From: an uncultured Lactobacillus sp.
GTDB taxonomy: Bacteria; Bacillota; Bacilli; Lactobacillales; Lactobacillaceae
Direction: 5' to 3'
Length of the DNA: 44,801 nt
NCBI GenBank assembly: GCA_937874695.1
Contig: CALNAJ010000004.1
Span: 1 to 44,801 of the forward strand
The position numbers were made by a program, and so were the translations under genes. Of this stretch, positions 15,889 to 24,927 are shown one piece after another. The stretch's first letter is position 1, and each line of letters opens with the position of its first letter. The notes beneath the pieces are model-generated. The model did not search any database, had not been told where the DNA came from, and saw nothing but the letters and a program-made list of their open reading frames with translations.

Positions 15889-16749
15889 ATGACAACTGCC
15901 ATCGTTACCGATACTGCTTCTTATCTCACCGCCGACCAAATCGCGCAAAATCCAATAACCGTCTTGCCCATTACGGTCATTCTCGGTGGACAACAGTATC
16001 CCGAGTCAGAATTAAGTCCACAAACTTTCTACGACTATTTAAAAACCGATAATGAGCTACCAACGACCGCCCAGGTCTCCTTGGGCCAGATTGAGGATGC
16101 CTACGATGAACTGGCTCGTCAGGGCGTTGATGAAATCATCTCGATTCACCTTTCCAGCGGTATCACCTCGTTTCTCAGCAATCTGAAGATGTTCTGTCAG
16201 ACCTATACCAAGGCAAAGATCTATCCGCTGGATTCCCTAGTCGCCAGTGCTGGTGAAGCTAACCTGTGCTTGCTGGCGGGTAAGCTGATTAAGGCTGGCC
16301 AGACCGCCGAGCAAATTGTTCCCCAGCTGACCGCTCTCCGCGACACGCAACAGGTCTACTTCGCCGTGGATAATCTGAGCCACTTGGCCCGGACCGGACG
16401 CTTGAGTAATCGGTCGGCGATGATCGGCAACCTCCTCAACATCAAGCCACTCCTGACGTTCGACGACGCTGGTAAGATTATTGCCATCGACAAGGAGCGG
16501 ACGATGCGTAAGGCCTTTGGCTTCATCACCGACCATCTGACCACTCGTCTGCAGGAAGTCGATTACCCACTCCACGCGACGGTCATCGATGCTAATAACG
16601 AAGAGACCGCGCTTCGATGGCAACAGGCACTGCACGAACAGTTCCCGCAGGTCCGCGTCTCACGTAGTGCGCTGGGTCCTGCCATTAGCGTGCATACCGG
16701 TGAAAAGACAATGGGTGTGCTGTGGCAGCAGGATTGGCAATCAATTTAA
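15889..16749 (+). CDS. DegV-family fatty-acid-binding protein (FakB-like)
   Basis: 286 residues, ATG with AAAGGGG upstream. The N-terminal TDTASYLT block, the central SIHLSSGITSFLSN segment and the LARTGRLSNRSAMIGNLLNIKPLL block are hallmarks of DegV proteins, which bind a fatty acid and present it to the kinase FakA for incorporation into phospholipid. Typical family length. It is monocistronic between two terminators. Which fatty acid it prefers cannot be told. Confidence 0.9.
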   Translation: MTTAIVTDTASYLTADQIAQNPITVLPITVILGGQQYPESELSPQTFYDYLKTDNELPTTAQVSLGQIEDAYDELARQGVDEIISIHLSSGITSFLSNLKMFCQTYTKAKIYPLDSLVASAGEANLCLLAGKLIKAGQTAEQIVPQLTALRDTQQVYFAVDNLSHLARTGRLSNRSAMIGNLLNIKPLLTFDDAGKIIAIDKERTMRKAFGFITDHLTTRLQEVDYPLHATVIDANNEETALRWQQALHEQFPQVRVSRSALGPAISVHTGEKTMGVLWQQDWQSI

Positions 16750-16771
16750 CGTTATAGATTGTACGCGTAAC

Positions 16772-16828
16772 CTAAAGAAACTGGCGTCATCACCGCATAT
16801 TGTGCAGTGATGACGCCAGTTTTCTTTC
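16772..16828. terminator. Bidirectional terminator between degV and pepF
   Basis: AACTGGCGTCATCAC (16779-16793) pairs perfectly with GTGATGACGCCAGTT (16807-16821). T-rich tails occur on both sides (TTTCTTT in each direction), serving the convergent degV and pepF. Confidence 0.9.
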
Positions 16829-16871
16829 ATTGCAGATTGTCTACGACAGTCATTGCAAGTCTTCATTAACT

Positions 16872-18680
16872 TTACTTCTTCAACTCACGGGCCAATTTAC
16901 TAAATTCAGCTAACCGTTCGTCAAAGGTCTTGAATGCCGTCTCCAGATAATCTGGCTTGGTCATGTCGACCCCAGCCTTCTGCATCACTTCAATTGGTAA
17001 AGCAGAGCTCCCGGACTTCAGGTAGTTCAGGTAAGCATCGCGCTTGGTGGCATCCCCGCTCAGGATACGTTGTGCCAGCGTCGTTGCGGCTGCAAAACCA
17101 GTGGAATACTGGTAAACGTAGTAGTCGTAGTAGAAATGGGGAATCCGCGTCCATTCGTCCGCAATCTGTGGATCGGAAATGACACCGTCACCGTAGTAGC
17201 GTTGGTTCAGGTCGCCGTAGAACTTACTCATGAAGTCCGCAGTCAACGTTTCACCAGCAGCGGCCTGTTGATGAATGTAATCTTCGAATTCGGCAAATTG
17301 GGTTTGACGGTAGACCGTCCCCTTGAAGCCATCCAAATAATGGTTCAAGACGTATGCTCTGACTTGTGGGTCAGTTTGCGTCTTTAACAGGTAATCCGTT
17401 AAGAGGTTTTCGTTGGTCGTCGAGGCAATTTCTGCCACAAAGATCGAGTAATCCCCGTACTGGTAAGGTTGGTTAGTCCGGGTATAGTGGCTGTGCATGC
17501 TGTGACCCATTTCATGGACCAAAGTGAACAGACTTTCCAGACTATCCTGCCAGTTCAGAAGAATATAAGGCTTGGTGTCATACATTCCACCAGAATAAGC
17601 CCCCGTCCGCTTACCCTTGTTTTCGACGACATCAATCGCGCGGCCATCAAACATCTTCTGCACGTTGGCCACGTAATCTGGTCCCAGCACACTCAGTGCC
17701 TTGAGCGCTTCTTGCTGAGCTTCTGGATAGGTATACGACAGGCTGGGTTCCCCAGTAATTGGCGTATACAGGTCATACATGTGGAGTTCGGGCAATCCCA
17801 GGATCTCTTTACGCAGGTTCACGTACTTGTGTAGGGAATCCAAGTGGTCATTGACCGTCTTGACCAGCGTGTCGTAAACGACAGCGGGCACGTTGTTACT
17901 GCTCATCGCAGCTTCACGGGCACTGCCGTAATGCCGGACCTCAGCACTAAAATTATGCGTTTTAACCTCGCTGGACAGCGTGCTGGCAAATGTATGCCGG
18001 AATTGTTGATAGACGCTGTACAGGGCTTTAAAGGCTTGCTCACGAACTTTTGGTTGGGTCGATTGCAGTAAGACGCCATATAGCCCCTCGGAAAGCTGAA
18101 CATCATTTCCCGCTTCGTCTTGGACCACTGGGAACTTCAGGTCGGCATCACTCAGTACGCTGTAAGTCTTGGCGGAAGCCCCAAAGATATCACTGGCACC
18201 AGCCAGCAACTTTTCCTCAGCAGCTGACAAGGTGTGGTCGCGTTGTTCGCCTAAGACATCGAAGAAATGCTGGTATTCAGTCAATCGTGGTTCGGCGTCA
18301 ATCAGGGCTTGTAAGACAACCTGAGGCAAGGCGAGCACTTCTGGTTCGTACCAGGAGGTTGCCGCAGCTACCGTTGCAACTAAGCTTTCGGCTTGGCCGG
18401 ACAGGGCTTGTGCATTGGCGTCACTGGTATCTTGATCGTTTTTAAGGGAGGCGTACACGTACACCTTTTCCAGCTGGCGGTTAAGGTCAAAAATGGCAGC
18501 GGTCACTTCGTAGAGGTCGCCTGCACTTTCAGCGAGTTGATCTTGCTTAGTTGCCACCTGCTTGGCTTGCGCCTTAATTGCGGCAACGGCCTGCTTAAAG
18601 GCCGCGTCATCGGCATAAATTGGGGTCAGGTCCCAGGTCAAAGCCTCGGGAACTGCCGCGCGTTCGGGAATTTGTTTCAT
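16872..18680 (-). CDS. pepF: Oligoendopeptidase F (M3B metallopeptidase)
   Basis: 602 residues, the usual length. The M3 zinc motif LVHEMGHSMHSHYT lies near residue 390 (HExxH; a Glu-containing IASTTNEN block follows as third ligand region). It hydrolyses peptides of roughly 7-17 residues in the cytoplasm. ATG is preceded by AAAGGAGGA. Gene order coiA-pepF-spxH is as in Bacillus (yjbF-yjbG-yjbH), with spxH on the opposite strand here. A weak promoter may lie in the 106-base gap upstream. Confidence 0.96.
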   Translation of the reverse strand: MKQIPERAAVPEALTWDLTPIYADDAAFKQAVAAIKAQAKQVATKQDQLAESAGDLYEVTAAIFDLNRQLEKVYVYASLKNDQDTSDANAQALSGQAESLVATVAAATSWYEPEVLALPQVVLQALIDAEPRLTEYQHFFDVLGEQRDHTLSAAEEKLLAGASDIFGASAKTYSVLSDADLKFPVVQDEAGNDVQLSEGLYGVLLQSTQPKVREQAFKALYSVYQQFRHTFASTLSSEVKTHNFSAEVRHYGSAREAAMSSNNVPAVVYDTLVKTVNDHLDSLHKYVNLRKEILGLPELHMYDLYTPITGEPSLSYTYPEAQQEALKALSVLGPDYVANVQKMFDGRAIDVVENKGKRTGAYSGGMYDTKPYILLNWQDSLESLFTLVHEMGHSMHSHYTRTNQPYQYGDYSIFVAEIASTTNENLLTDYLLKTQTDPQVRAYVLNHYLDGFKGTVYRQTQFAEFEDYIHQQAAAGETLTADFMSKFYGDLNQRYYGDGVISDPQIADEWTRIPHFYYDYYVYQYSTGFAAATTLAQRILSGDATKRDAYLNYLKSGSSALPIEVMQKAGVDMTKPDYLETAFKTFDERLAEFSKLARELKK

Positions 18681-18786
18681 TTTCCTAATCCTCCTTTAAT
18701 TTTTGCATATCAATAGTTTACCACTTTTGTTGGGAGAGTTGGGTATTGGGCCTTCATTTGTTCTCATTAGTTTTTAACCTTGCCAC

Positions 18787-19848
18787 CTAATTGATATGCC
18801 ATTTAGGCTGGTGACAGACCCGCCACCCACCGGTCACTGCTTCGAGATAGCCCTCGGTCGTCAATAACGCCAACAAATTGGCCTGTGCCAATGGTAGTAC
18901 TGACTCAGCCGTAAACCAAACGGCCTCTGGATGCCCGCCGACAATTGTAAAGCTTTCACCAGCAAGGTCATTCATCACACGCGTTGTGATAAAGTCTGTC
19001 GGCAAAGCAAAGAGCTTGGTCACCAGGACCGCTCGCCAGAGAAGGAGACCCCGCCCAAATAGCGGCAATGTCGTGGCTTTAGTGTGGAGAAACTTAGGCA
19101 AACTGAGCACGTGATGCCCCGCCAAATATAAGACCTCTTGAATGTCCAAAACGCCTGATTGTTTCTGTCTCAGATCTCGTGCCAGTCGTTCACGCCAGCC
19201 CCAATAATCCAAGGTGACTTGGGGCAAAACGTGACTACCCGCCACAAACTCAGCCAGCGTCTTAACCCACGTCGTCTTGCTCACATACACGCCTAAAGAG
19301 TCCTGAGCTAAGTGGTGATCCACCCGCAACTCTTGCCGCGCGACATCCCAAAACAACAGGCAGAGGCCCCAGCCCTTCAGCTTTGTCGCAAATCGTTCAA
19401 TCAGGGACCATCCCAGCTTTTGTCGTCCATACCGCGATCCTAAAATCCAAAAGGGATACGCCGAAATTTCTCGGTAGCCATCCGTCCGCCAAGTAACCTG
19501 CTCAGTCGTTATGGGACTGCATTGAAATTCCAAAGCAGCCGGTTGTTTTCCCGTCCGCTCCACCCAACAGTCCGCTCGTTGTTGAATCTCTGGTAAAATT
19601 TTTTCTAGTGTAATGGGCCCCCATGGCGCAAAGAAGGCCATCAATTGCCGTTTCCCCGTCAAATGCTCCTGTGTCTCGCCCTCGCTAAACACGGTACAGG
19701 CTTCCTTTGCTCGGTGTGCAAAGTATGGCTGTACCTGCCTGCCGTGTCGTAATCCCACGCTCTGCTTACAGGCCGGACATAAATAATCTCGCCGCCGTTC
19801 GGCATACGCCGCATCAATCAGCTTCCCTTTCAGTAACGCAATCAACAT
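18787..19848 (-). CDS. coiA: Competence protein CoiA-like
   Basis: 353 residues from ATG at 19848; AAAGGGG is 9 bases upstream of this ATG but abuts the in-frame ATG at 19857, which therefore is unlikely. The N-terminus has a CPAC zinc-finger half (CPACKQ) and an HRAK segment, followed by a nuclease-like core with ADCWVE and ALEFQCSP (D and E-x-Q of a PD-(D/E)xK-type site). CoiA is needed for recombination of incoming DNA during natural transformation in streptococci and bacilli. No obvious ComX box was found upstream. Function in this organism is inferred from family and from its place next to pepF. Confidence 0.85.
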   Translation of the reverse strand: MLIALLKGKLIDAAYAERRRDYLCPACKQSVGLRHGRQVQPYFAHRAKEACTVFSEGETQEHLTGKRQLMAFFAPWGPITLEKILPEIQQRADCWVERTGKQPAALEFQCSPITTEQVTWRTDGYREISAYPFWILGSRYGRQKLGWSLIERFATKLKGWGLCLLFWDVARQELRVDHHLAQDSLGVYVSKTTWVKTLAEFVAGSHVLPQVTLDYWGWRERLARDLRQKQSGVLDIQEVLYLAGHHVLSLPKFLHTKATTLPLFGRGLLLWRAVLVTKLFALPTDFITTRVMNDLAGESFTIVGGHPEAVWFTAESVLPLAQANLLALLTTEGYLEAVTGGWRVCHQPKWHIN

Positions 19849-19919
19849 GGTCGCCATCCCCTTTACTCTCTAACTCCGTAAAAAGGGACGAAATATATTT
19901 TATTTCTGCAATTTATTTC

Positions 19920-19982
19920 AAAAAAGAGCCCGCGTGAACAAACACCGGTGTCATCACCACTGTTTGCCCCCACGGGCCCTCT
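19920..19982 (-). terminator. Terminator of trmB
   Basis: Long imperfect hairpin: the minus strand begins AGAGGGCCCGTG at 19982 and closes with CACGCGGGCTCT at 19925, followed by TTTTTT. It separates trmB from coiA. Confidence 0.85.
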
Positions 19983-19985
19983 AGC

Positions 19986-20639
19986 TTAATCTTTCGTTTC
20001 AGTTGGGAAGTGGGCAATCACTTGGTAGATTGGCCCCTTCGCCGAGAATTTTTGTTCGTATTCCGTCTGAATATCTTCCACACCATCCGTAGCGGCGTGC
20101 AGATCGAGCCAGACCCCATCGAAGACCAAACCGAAGTTGTTCAAGCTCCCTAAGGAGTATTCGAACAAGCCCCGGTTATCGGTCTTGAATTGAATCGAGC
20201 CTTCAGGCTGTAAGACATCGGCGTAGTGTGCCAAAAAGACTGGCGATGTCAGCCGACGCTTGGCGTGACGTGACTTAGGCCACGGATCGGAGAAGTTCAG
20301 GTACAGACCGGCGATTTCGCCCGCTGCAAAGAACGTGTTGACCGCTTCGCCATCCGTGTGGACCAATTGAATGTTGGTCAGTTCGCTGGCAACGACCTTC
20401 TTCAAGGCCGCCGCAATCACAGAAAATTGGATTTCGATTCCAATAAAGTTGCGATCAGGATGTGCCTTCGCCATTTCAACGATGAACTGACCCTTCCCCG
20501 TTCCAATTTCAACGTATAAAGGCTGTTCCTTAGGAAAACGACTTTGCCACTTTCCCTTCAATGGTTCTGGTTCTTCAACTAATCGTTCAGTGTGTTCGGC
20601 CACATAATCCTTGGCCCACGGTTTATTACGCACACGCAA
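19986..20639 (-). CDS. trmB: tRNA (guanine-N7)-methyltransferase
   Basis: 217 residues. The SAM-binding motif VEIGTGKGQFI is at about 43-53, followed by NFIGIEIQ and the catalytic-region block YLNFSDPWPKSRHAKRRL typical of TrmB. It methylates G46 of tRNAs. The start is a TTG at 20639 with GGAGGA 8 bases upstream; the GTG two codons on is less well spaced. It follows the ytmP/ccrZ gene, the same pair as ytmP-ytmQ in Bacillus. Confidence 0.95.
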   Translation of the reverse strand: MRVRNKPWAKDYVAEHTERLVEEPEPLKGKWQSRFPKEQPLYVEIGTGKGQFIVEMAKAHPDRNFIGIEIQFSVIAAALKKVVASELTNIQLVHTDGEAVNTFFAAGEIAGLYLNFSDPWPKSRHAKRRLTSPVFLAHYADVLQPEGSIQFKTDNRGLFEYSLGSLNNFGLVFDGVWLDLHAATDGVEDIQTEYEQKFSAKGPIYQVIAHFPTETKD

Positions 20640-20701
20640 TGTCCAATTCCTCCTTCAATCACAACGGCGGGCGCAAGGTCCTTCCTCGCTCCCGCCGACG
20701 C

Positions 20702-21493
20702 TTAGTCCGTCACTGACTCTCTCGTCAGTTTTTCTAGTAAAATTAAATGTTGATTCATAATTTGAAAACGCTGTTGATGGTAGCTGTCGGCAATCACCGT
20801 CAAGCAGTGAATCCGGGCATACCAGTTGACCCGCGCCGTTAAATCAGCCGTGATCTTCTCGCCGTAGTCCTGTAACCAGCGTTGCCACTCTTCCAGCGGC
20901 ACATACTCACAGAGCAAGGCGCCCAGATCGTAGGCGGGATCAGCAAACGTTGCCGCATCCCAATCAACCAGGTACAGCCGACGCCGGTCAGACAGCAACC
21001 AATTTTTATGATTTAAATCACCATGACATACTTCGTAATGCGTCTTGGGCAGTTGTGGTTGCTCAGCTTGTAACGCCGCAAACGCCGATTGAATCAGCGG
21101 GTGACGCCGTAAGTCAGCAGCTAAGGCTGGCTGCAAGCGAGTTAACAACTGGGCGGGCGTGGTAAATCGTCCGCCGACTTTTAATAACATATCATGAAGC
21201 AGGTGAGAATGATGGACCCGATGTAAGAGCCGAGCGACCCGCTGTTCGCGCATTTCCTCGCGATGCAACGTGCGACCGTTCAGCCATTCCTGAGCCGTCA
21301 TGACATCCCCACTGGCAAGCCGCTTCGTCCACACCAACCGGGGTGTGATGCCCTCCATCGAGAGCGCGGCAAGAAACGGTGACGCATTTTGTTTTAAGAA
21401 CACTTTTTGTGACGCCTTCGTCCCCATATACGCCGTGCCGGTATTCCCGCCCAGCGGATACAGACTCCAACCGTCACTGATATCCAGTGCCAT
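20702..21493 (-). CDS. ccrZ: YtmP/CcrZ-family aminoglycoside phosphotransferase-like kinase
   Basis: 263 residues from ATG at 21493 (GAGGAGG 7 bases upstream; a GTG at 21499 abuts the ribosome binding site). The kinase fold has the catalytic HGDLNHKNWLL loop and DWDAATFADPAYDLG metal-binding block, as in choline and aminoglycoside kinases. In Streptococcus pneumoniae the homologue CcrZ, also next to trmB, couples division with DnaA-driven replication initiation; the substrate of the family is not settled. The symbol rests on family and neighbourhood, so a small-molecule kinase role cannot be excluded. Confidence 0.78.
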   Translation of the reverse strand: MALDISDGWSLYPLGGNTGTAYMGTKASQKVFLKQNASPFLAALSMEGITPRLVWTKRLASGDVMTAQEWLNGRTLHREEMREQRVARLLHRVHHSHLLHDMLLKVGGRFTTPAQLLTRLQPALAADLRRHPLIQSAFAALQAEQPQLPKTHYEVCHGDLNHKNWLLSDRRRLYLVDWDAATFADPAYDLGALLCEYVPLEEWQRWLQDYGEKITADLTARVNWYARIHCLTVIADSYHQQRFQIMNQHLILLEKLTRESVTD

Positions 21494-21551
21494 GGTCACC
21501 CCTCCTCGATTTGTCAGCTATTATTAATTCTATGGGGAAACGGAAGCCACG

Positions 21552-22778
21552 TCAAGCCCTATTTTCAATCGAACGCGCTAAGCGCTGGGGCGTATAGATT
21601 CTGGCGAGGTACCAAACTTCTACCACCTCGACCAGCAACGTTACCCCAGCCGTCATCAGGTGTGGATTGGCCACCACGACCACGAGCCACAACAGCAAGG
21701 CAGCCACACTCAGAATCAACGTGATCAGCGTCACGAAGCTCTTTAACCGCTGTGCCGGCAGAATCGGATAGACGTGAGTGAACACAACGTCATCGTATTG
21801 CTGGAAGAACGGAAGCAATTGAAAGCCAATCAGGTAGATGAACAGTGCGGCGAGAATCACAGGAAGCCATTCGCCCCGCACAAAGTACAAGAGCAGCATG
21901 CCAATCACGGTCAGCCGAACGACTAATCCACTGAACTCGCTTCCCCGCACCATGCCACGACTATAGAGGTAAAGATAGAATTTATCATGGCGTGGCTTGA
22001 TCAGCTTGAACAGGCCATCGAGATAACGACGCCGCTTGATGGTTCCAGATAGCATCGGCACTTCCGTAAACATGTTGAAGAACCGATAGATGCCCAACAT
22101 CCGATTATCTTCGATCTTAATCTGTTCGCGCCAACGAATCTGTTGCTTCTGCCAGTGCTGTGCGAACCAGACGGCCACGGCGATATCGAGAATCAAAGCC
22201 AAGCCCACCGCCACCAGCGGCAGGGTCCATAGTCCGGCTGCCAATACGATGATGCTCAGTAGCCACTTGAATTCCCAGCGATTCATCCGCGTCTGGCCCG
22301 TAACCTGATAAGCACTCGCCAAGTCTAAACGGAGCAGCGCATCCTTTAAGATGATCTGTGCCAGACCCAGTTCGACCAGACTCAGTACTGGCCAAGCCAT
22401 GGTCACACTCATAAATGGTGCCAATAGGAAGACGGCAATCACCTGCGTAGCCTGCGCTAAGCCTTGACTATATCGCCGTGCGACCACTAGATAGGCGTGC
22501 ATCGCCCGTTCCTTTGGCAAGAGAAAAACCCGGTCGGCATCCTCAATCAGCGTTGCGAAGCGCCCGATTTGCGCCACAATGACCAATACCAGCAGGGCCA
22601 CAACGGGTGCCCACCAGTAACCGGTCTTCAGCGTCTTTAACATATTTGAATAACCGTACCCTAACCCGCCTAATAAGAAGAGCAAGGCAAAGACAAAGAA
22701 ATCATTGAACACGAGCCGTAAATACTTCGCCATTTCCCGGAGATGGCGCTGCAGCCGAGTCTTAAATAAACCGGTCAT
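21552..22778 (-). CDS. ecsB: ABC transporter permease EcsB
   Basis: 408 residues with multiple hydrophobic segments, consistent with an integral membrane protein; the start MTGLFKTRLQRHLREMAKYL is typical of EcsB. It partners the ATPase encoded immediately upstream, overlapping by 4 bases (ATGA). In Bacillus and Staphylococcus the Ecs transporter affects protein secretion, membrane proteolysis and competence; its substrate is not established. Divergence from hit matches other Firmicutes. Confidence 0.92.
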   Translation of the reverse strand: MTGLFKTRLQRHLREMAKYLRLVFNDFFVFALLFLLGGLGYGYSNMLKTLKTGYWWAPVVALLVLVIVAQIGRFATLIEDADRVFLLPKERAMHAYLVVARRYSQGLAQATQVIAVFLLAPFMSVTMAWPVLSLVELGLAQIILKDALLRLDLASAYQVTGQTRMNRWEFKWLLSIIVLAAGLWTLPLVAVGLALILDIAVAVWFAQHWQKQQIRWREQIKIEDNRMLGIYRFFNMFTEVPMLSGTIKRRRYLDGLFKLIKPRHDKFYLYLYSRGMVRGSEFSGLVVRLTVIGMLLLYFVRGEWLPVILAALFIYLIGFQLLPFFQQYDDVVFTHVYPILPAQRLKSFVTLITLILSVAALLLWLVVVVANPHLMTAGVTLLVEVVEVWYLARIYTPQRLARSIENRA

Positions 22779-23509
22779 GCGCGGTCGACCTTCGTCATAG
22801 AAAGATAAATATCGTTCAGCGATTCCCCCGCTTCGGGAAGAGCGGCTTGTAACTCACTGAGGGTGCCTTCGGTCTTGACCTGACCATCGTGTAGCAGGAC
22901 AAAGCGGTCACAGTACCGTTGGGCCGTGTCCAGCACGTGGGTCGACATCAGAATGCTAGCGCCCTTCTTCTTCCGATCCTCGATCAAGTTCAACAGATCA
23001 TTAACGGCCAGTGGATCTAGTCCCAGGAAGGGTTCATCAATGATAAACAGCTTAGCTTGGGTCAAAAAGGCACAGACGATCATGACCTTTTGCTTCATCC
23101 CCTTGGAGAAGTTCGCGGGAAACCAGTCCAGCTTATTATCCAGCCGGAAGGTCTTCAACAACTCGTGAGCCGTTGCCCAAGCTTGATCATGGTCCAAGTC
23201 ATAGGCCATCATGGTCACTTCCAAATGTTCCCGCAGCGTCAATTCTTGGTACAACACCGGCGTTTCAGGAATGTAGGAAATCTGTTGCTTGTACGCCTGA
23301 CTATCCTGATCGATGGTGACACCGTTAAGCGTAATCGTTCCTTTATGCGGGGTTAATAACCCAATAACATGATTGATCGTCGTTGATTTACCGGCACCGT
23401 TTAGCCCGATCAAACCAACCAATTCGCCGTCCTTAACGTCAAAACTAATGTCTTTTAAGACGGGAATCTGGGAGTACCCCCCCACAACGTGGCTAACTTC
23501 TAAAGCCAT
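22775..23509 (-). CDS. ecsA: ABC transporter ATP-binding protein EcsA
   Basis: 244 residues from ATG at 23509; GAGGG 7 bases upstream favours this over an ATG at 23515. Walker A GLNGAGKST (about 36-44), signature NFSKGMKQKVM, Walker B LFIIDEPFLGLD and the switch His in MSTHVLD are all intact. It powers EcsB. A promoter (TTGTCT, 16 bases, TATTCT; 23603-23630) lies upstream, and a structured repeat copy lies farther up between ecsA and hit. Confidence 0.95.
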   Translation of the reverse strand: MALEVSHVVGGYSQIPVLKDISFDVKDGELVGLIGLNGAGKSTTINHVIGLLTPHKGTITLNGVTIDQDSQAYKQQISYIPETPVLYQELTLREHLEVTMMAYDLDHDQAWATAHELLKTFRLDNKLDWFPANFSKGMKQKVMIVCAFLTQAKLFIIDEPFLGLDPLAVNDLLNLIEDRKKKGASILMSTHVLDTAQRYCDRFVLLHDGQVKTEGTLSELQAALPEAGESLNDIYLSMTKVDRA

Positions 23510-23602
23510 AAACATTCCCTCATTTCTCGACCGCCTGTTGATAGCTGGACGGTCTTTAATTTTTTCTAAATTTAATGACTACAAACTTCATCACCATGCT
23601 TT

Positions 23603-23630
23603 AGAATACAGCAATTCAATACACAGACAA
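23603..23630 (-). promoter_or_regulatory. Promoter candidate of ecsAB
   Basis: Minus strand TTGTCT (23625-23630) and TATTCT (23603-23608) with a 16-base spacer. A short GACCGCC/GGACGGTC inverted repeat (23529-23554) lies in the resulting leader just before the ribosome binding site. An alternative TATAAT at 23936-23941 would place the structured repeat in the leader. Confidence 0.4.
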
Positions 23631-23670
23631 TTGTTATAATCGTCGTGATGGTAACAACTGAATCACTCGA

Positions 23671-23893
23671 GTATACTGGCAATTCCAGCCGCTATCCTAG
23701 CCGCAGACGGGCAGAGATGGTGCCAGCCGTGATTGTGGTGTTAATTGGCGTTTTTTGCCAATTTACAGCACGGGACGTGTTTGGAAACTCGCGGATCTTG
23801 CGAGGCTTCAAACCGAGCTGGAAGCCCGCCCTTTGGCTGCAAGCGATCCCCACAGCAGGCAGAATCTCTGACAGTCGCAGGCGACCAGCATAC
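23671..23893 (-). repeat. Structured intergenic repeat, copy A
   Basis: Ends pair: GTATACTGG (23671-23679) with CCAGCATAC (23885-23893), one G-U. Inner stems: CAGAGAT (23712-23718) with ATCTCTG (23864-23870); GTGGTGT (23735-23741) with ACAGCAC (23765-23771) enclosing AATTGGC/GCCAATT; CTCGC (23788-23792) with GCGAG (23800-23804) inside conserved GTTTGGAAA and CTTCAAAC flanks. Shares conserved blocks with copies B, C and D (CTGCTGTGGGGATCG, CGAGTTTCCAAACAC, in minus orientation). No coding capacity. Lies between the divergent ecsA and hit. Confidence 0.8.
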
Positions 23894-23973
23894 GCACGCT
23901 GATAATTCGAGGCAAAACTCGGTGATAACTCAGCTATTATACCATAGCGTAGACTGTGAACGAACGATGGAGG

Positions 23974-24002
23974 TGAATCCGCCCCTAACGATGGTGTATA
24001 AT
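23974..24002 (+). promoter_or_regulatory. Promoter candidate of hit
   Basis: Perfect TATAAT at 23997-24002, 17 bases after a weak TGAATC (23974-23979), about 30 bases before the ATG. Confidence 0.5.
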
Positions 24003-24033
24003 AGACGAAATCAACCCGAAAGAAGGAGATTTC

Positions 24034-24492
24034 ATGGATAAAATGACACTCGAACCGCACTATGATGACGATTGTATTTTTTGCAAAATCTTAAAGGGAG
24101 ATATCCCAAGCTACACTGTTTATGAGGATAACATCGTCAAGGCTTTCCTAGACATTTCACAAGGAACTCCCGGCCACACGCTGGTCATTCCGAAGACCCA
24201 CGTCAAGGACATCTTTGCCTACGACAGTGACCTTGCAGCGGCCGTCTTCTCCCGGATTCCTCGCATCGCCCGTGCCGTTCAGGCGTCAGATCCCGCCATT
24301 ACTGGGATGAACATCGTCAATAACAACGGTAAGGTGGCCTATCAATCTGTATTCCATTCCCACTTCCACCTCGTTCCCCGCTACACCGACGACGATGATT
24401 TCCAAATGATCTTTAAAGATAACTCCGGCAACTACACGCCAGACGATTACGCTGCTATCCAGTCTAAGATCAAAGCACACGTGGAGGATTAA
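24034..24492 (+). CDS. hit: HIT-family nucleotide hydrolase/transferase
   Basis: 152 residues from ATG at 24034 with AGAAGGAGA upstream. The histidine triad HSHFHLVPR (HxHxHxxP) is near residue 110, and an N-terminal CIFC metal-binding pair and HTLVIPKTH block are typical of Hint-like proteins. It probably hydrolyses adenosine phosphoramidates or dinucleotides in the cytoplasm. Divergent from ecsAB and followed 2 bases later by a YtxH-like gene, as in Bacillus (hit-yhaH). Confidence 0.93.
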   Translation: MDKMTLEPHYDDDCIFCKILKGDIPSYTVYEDNIVKAFLDISQGTPGHTLVIPKTHVKDIFAYDSDLAAAVFSRIPRIARAVQASDPAITGMNIVNNNGKVAYQSVFHSHFHLVPRYTDDDDFQMIFKDNSGNYTPDDYAAIQSKIKAHVED

Positions 24493-24494
24493 TC

Positions 24495-24815
24495 ATGGGA
24501 TTTGGTAAATTTCTAACCGGCGTCACCCTGGCGACTAGTGTTGGTTTGGCAGCCTACTTTACGTTGACCAAGCAAGACCCCCGCGTCTGGGCCAAGCAGC
24601 TTGGCGACCAGGTGAAGGACACCGCCAACAAGGTTGACGACGTTAAGACAGCCAAGGATAATATGACGACAAAGGTAGCCGCCCTTAATGCCGCCGTCAC
24701 TGCCGCCACCCCGGCCATTGAAGATATTCAAAGCGATGTCGAAAAGTTTGCGTTTAAAATTGCCCCGCGCGTGGAAGAAATTCAAGACACAGTCTCACGC
24801 TGGGATAAGTTCTAA
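24495..24815 (+). CDS. YtxH-like small membrane-associated protein (YhaH type)
   Basis: 106 residues. An N-terminal hydrophobic segment (GVTLATSVGLAAYFTL, about 8-23) is followed by a charged, helical region suited to coiled coil (KDTANKVDDVKTAKDN and so on). It starts 2 bases after hit with GGAGG upstream, so it is co-transcribed. The position matches yhaH, a YtxH-domain protein between hit and prsA in Bacillus. Biochemical function is unknown. Confidence 0.75.
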   Translation: MGFGKFLTGVTLATSVGLAAYFTLTKQDPRVWAKQLGDQVKDTANKVDDVKTAKDNMTTKVAALNAAVTAATPAIEDIQSDVEKFAFKIAPRVEEIQDTVSRWDKF

Positions 24816-24847
24816 ATTTGAACTTTTTGTAAAGCTTCGCGTACCTT

Positions 24848-24899
24848 TTTAGGTTTCGCCATATTTGTGTTATGATATCCAAGTATGGTGTTTACACCA
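24848..24899 (+). promoter_or_regulatory. Promoter of prsA with adjacent dyad
   Basis: TATGAT (24871-24876) lies 17 bases after TTTAGG (24848-24853). Ten bases downstream is the dyad TGGTGT-TT-ACACCA (24886-24899), placed over or just after the expected start point, where a repressor would act. No regulator is assigned. Confidence 0.45.
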
Positions 24900-24927
24900 A
24901 TTTTGATGAATGGATGTGTTGAGTAAT

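Noticed and set aside
23671..23893. Repeat copies as an insertion sequence or CRISPR array
   Set aside because: No transposase frame, no direct repeat-spacer structure; the signal is nested inverted repeats.
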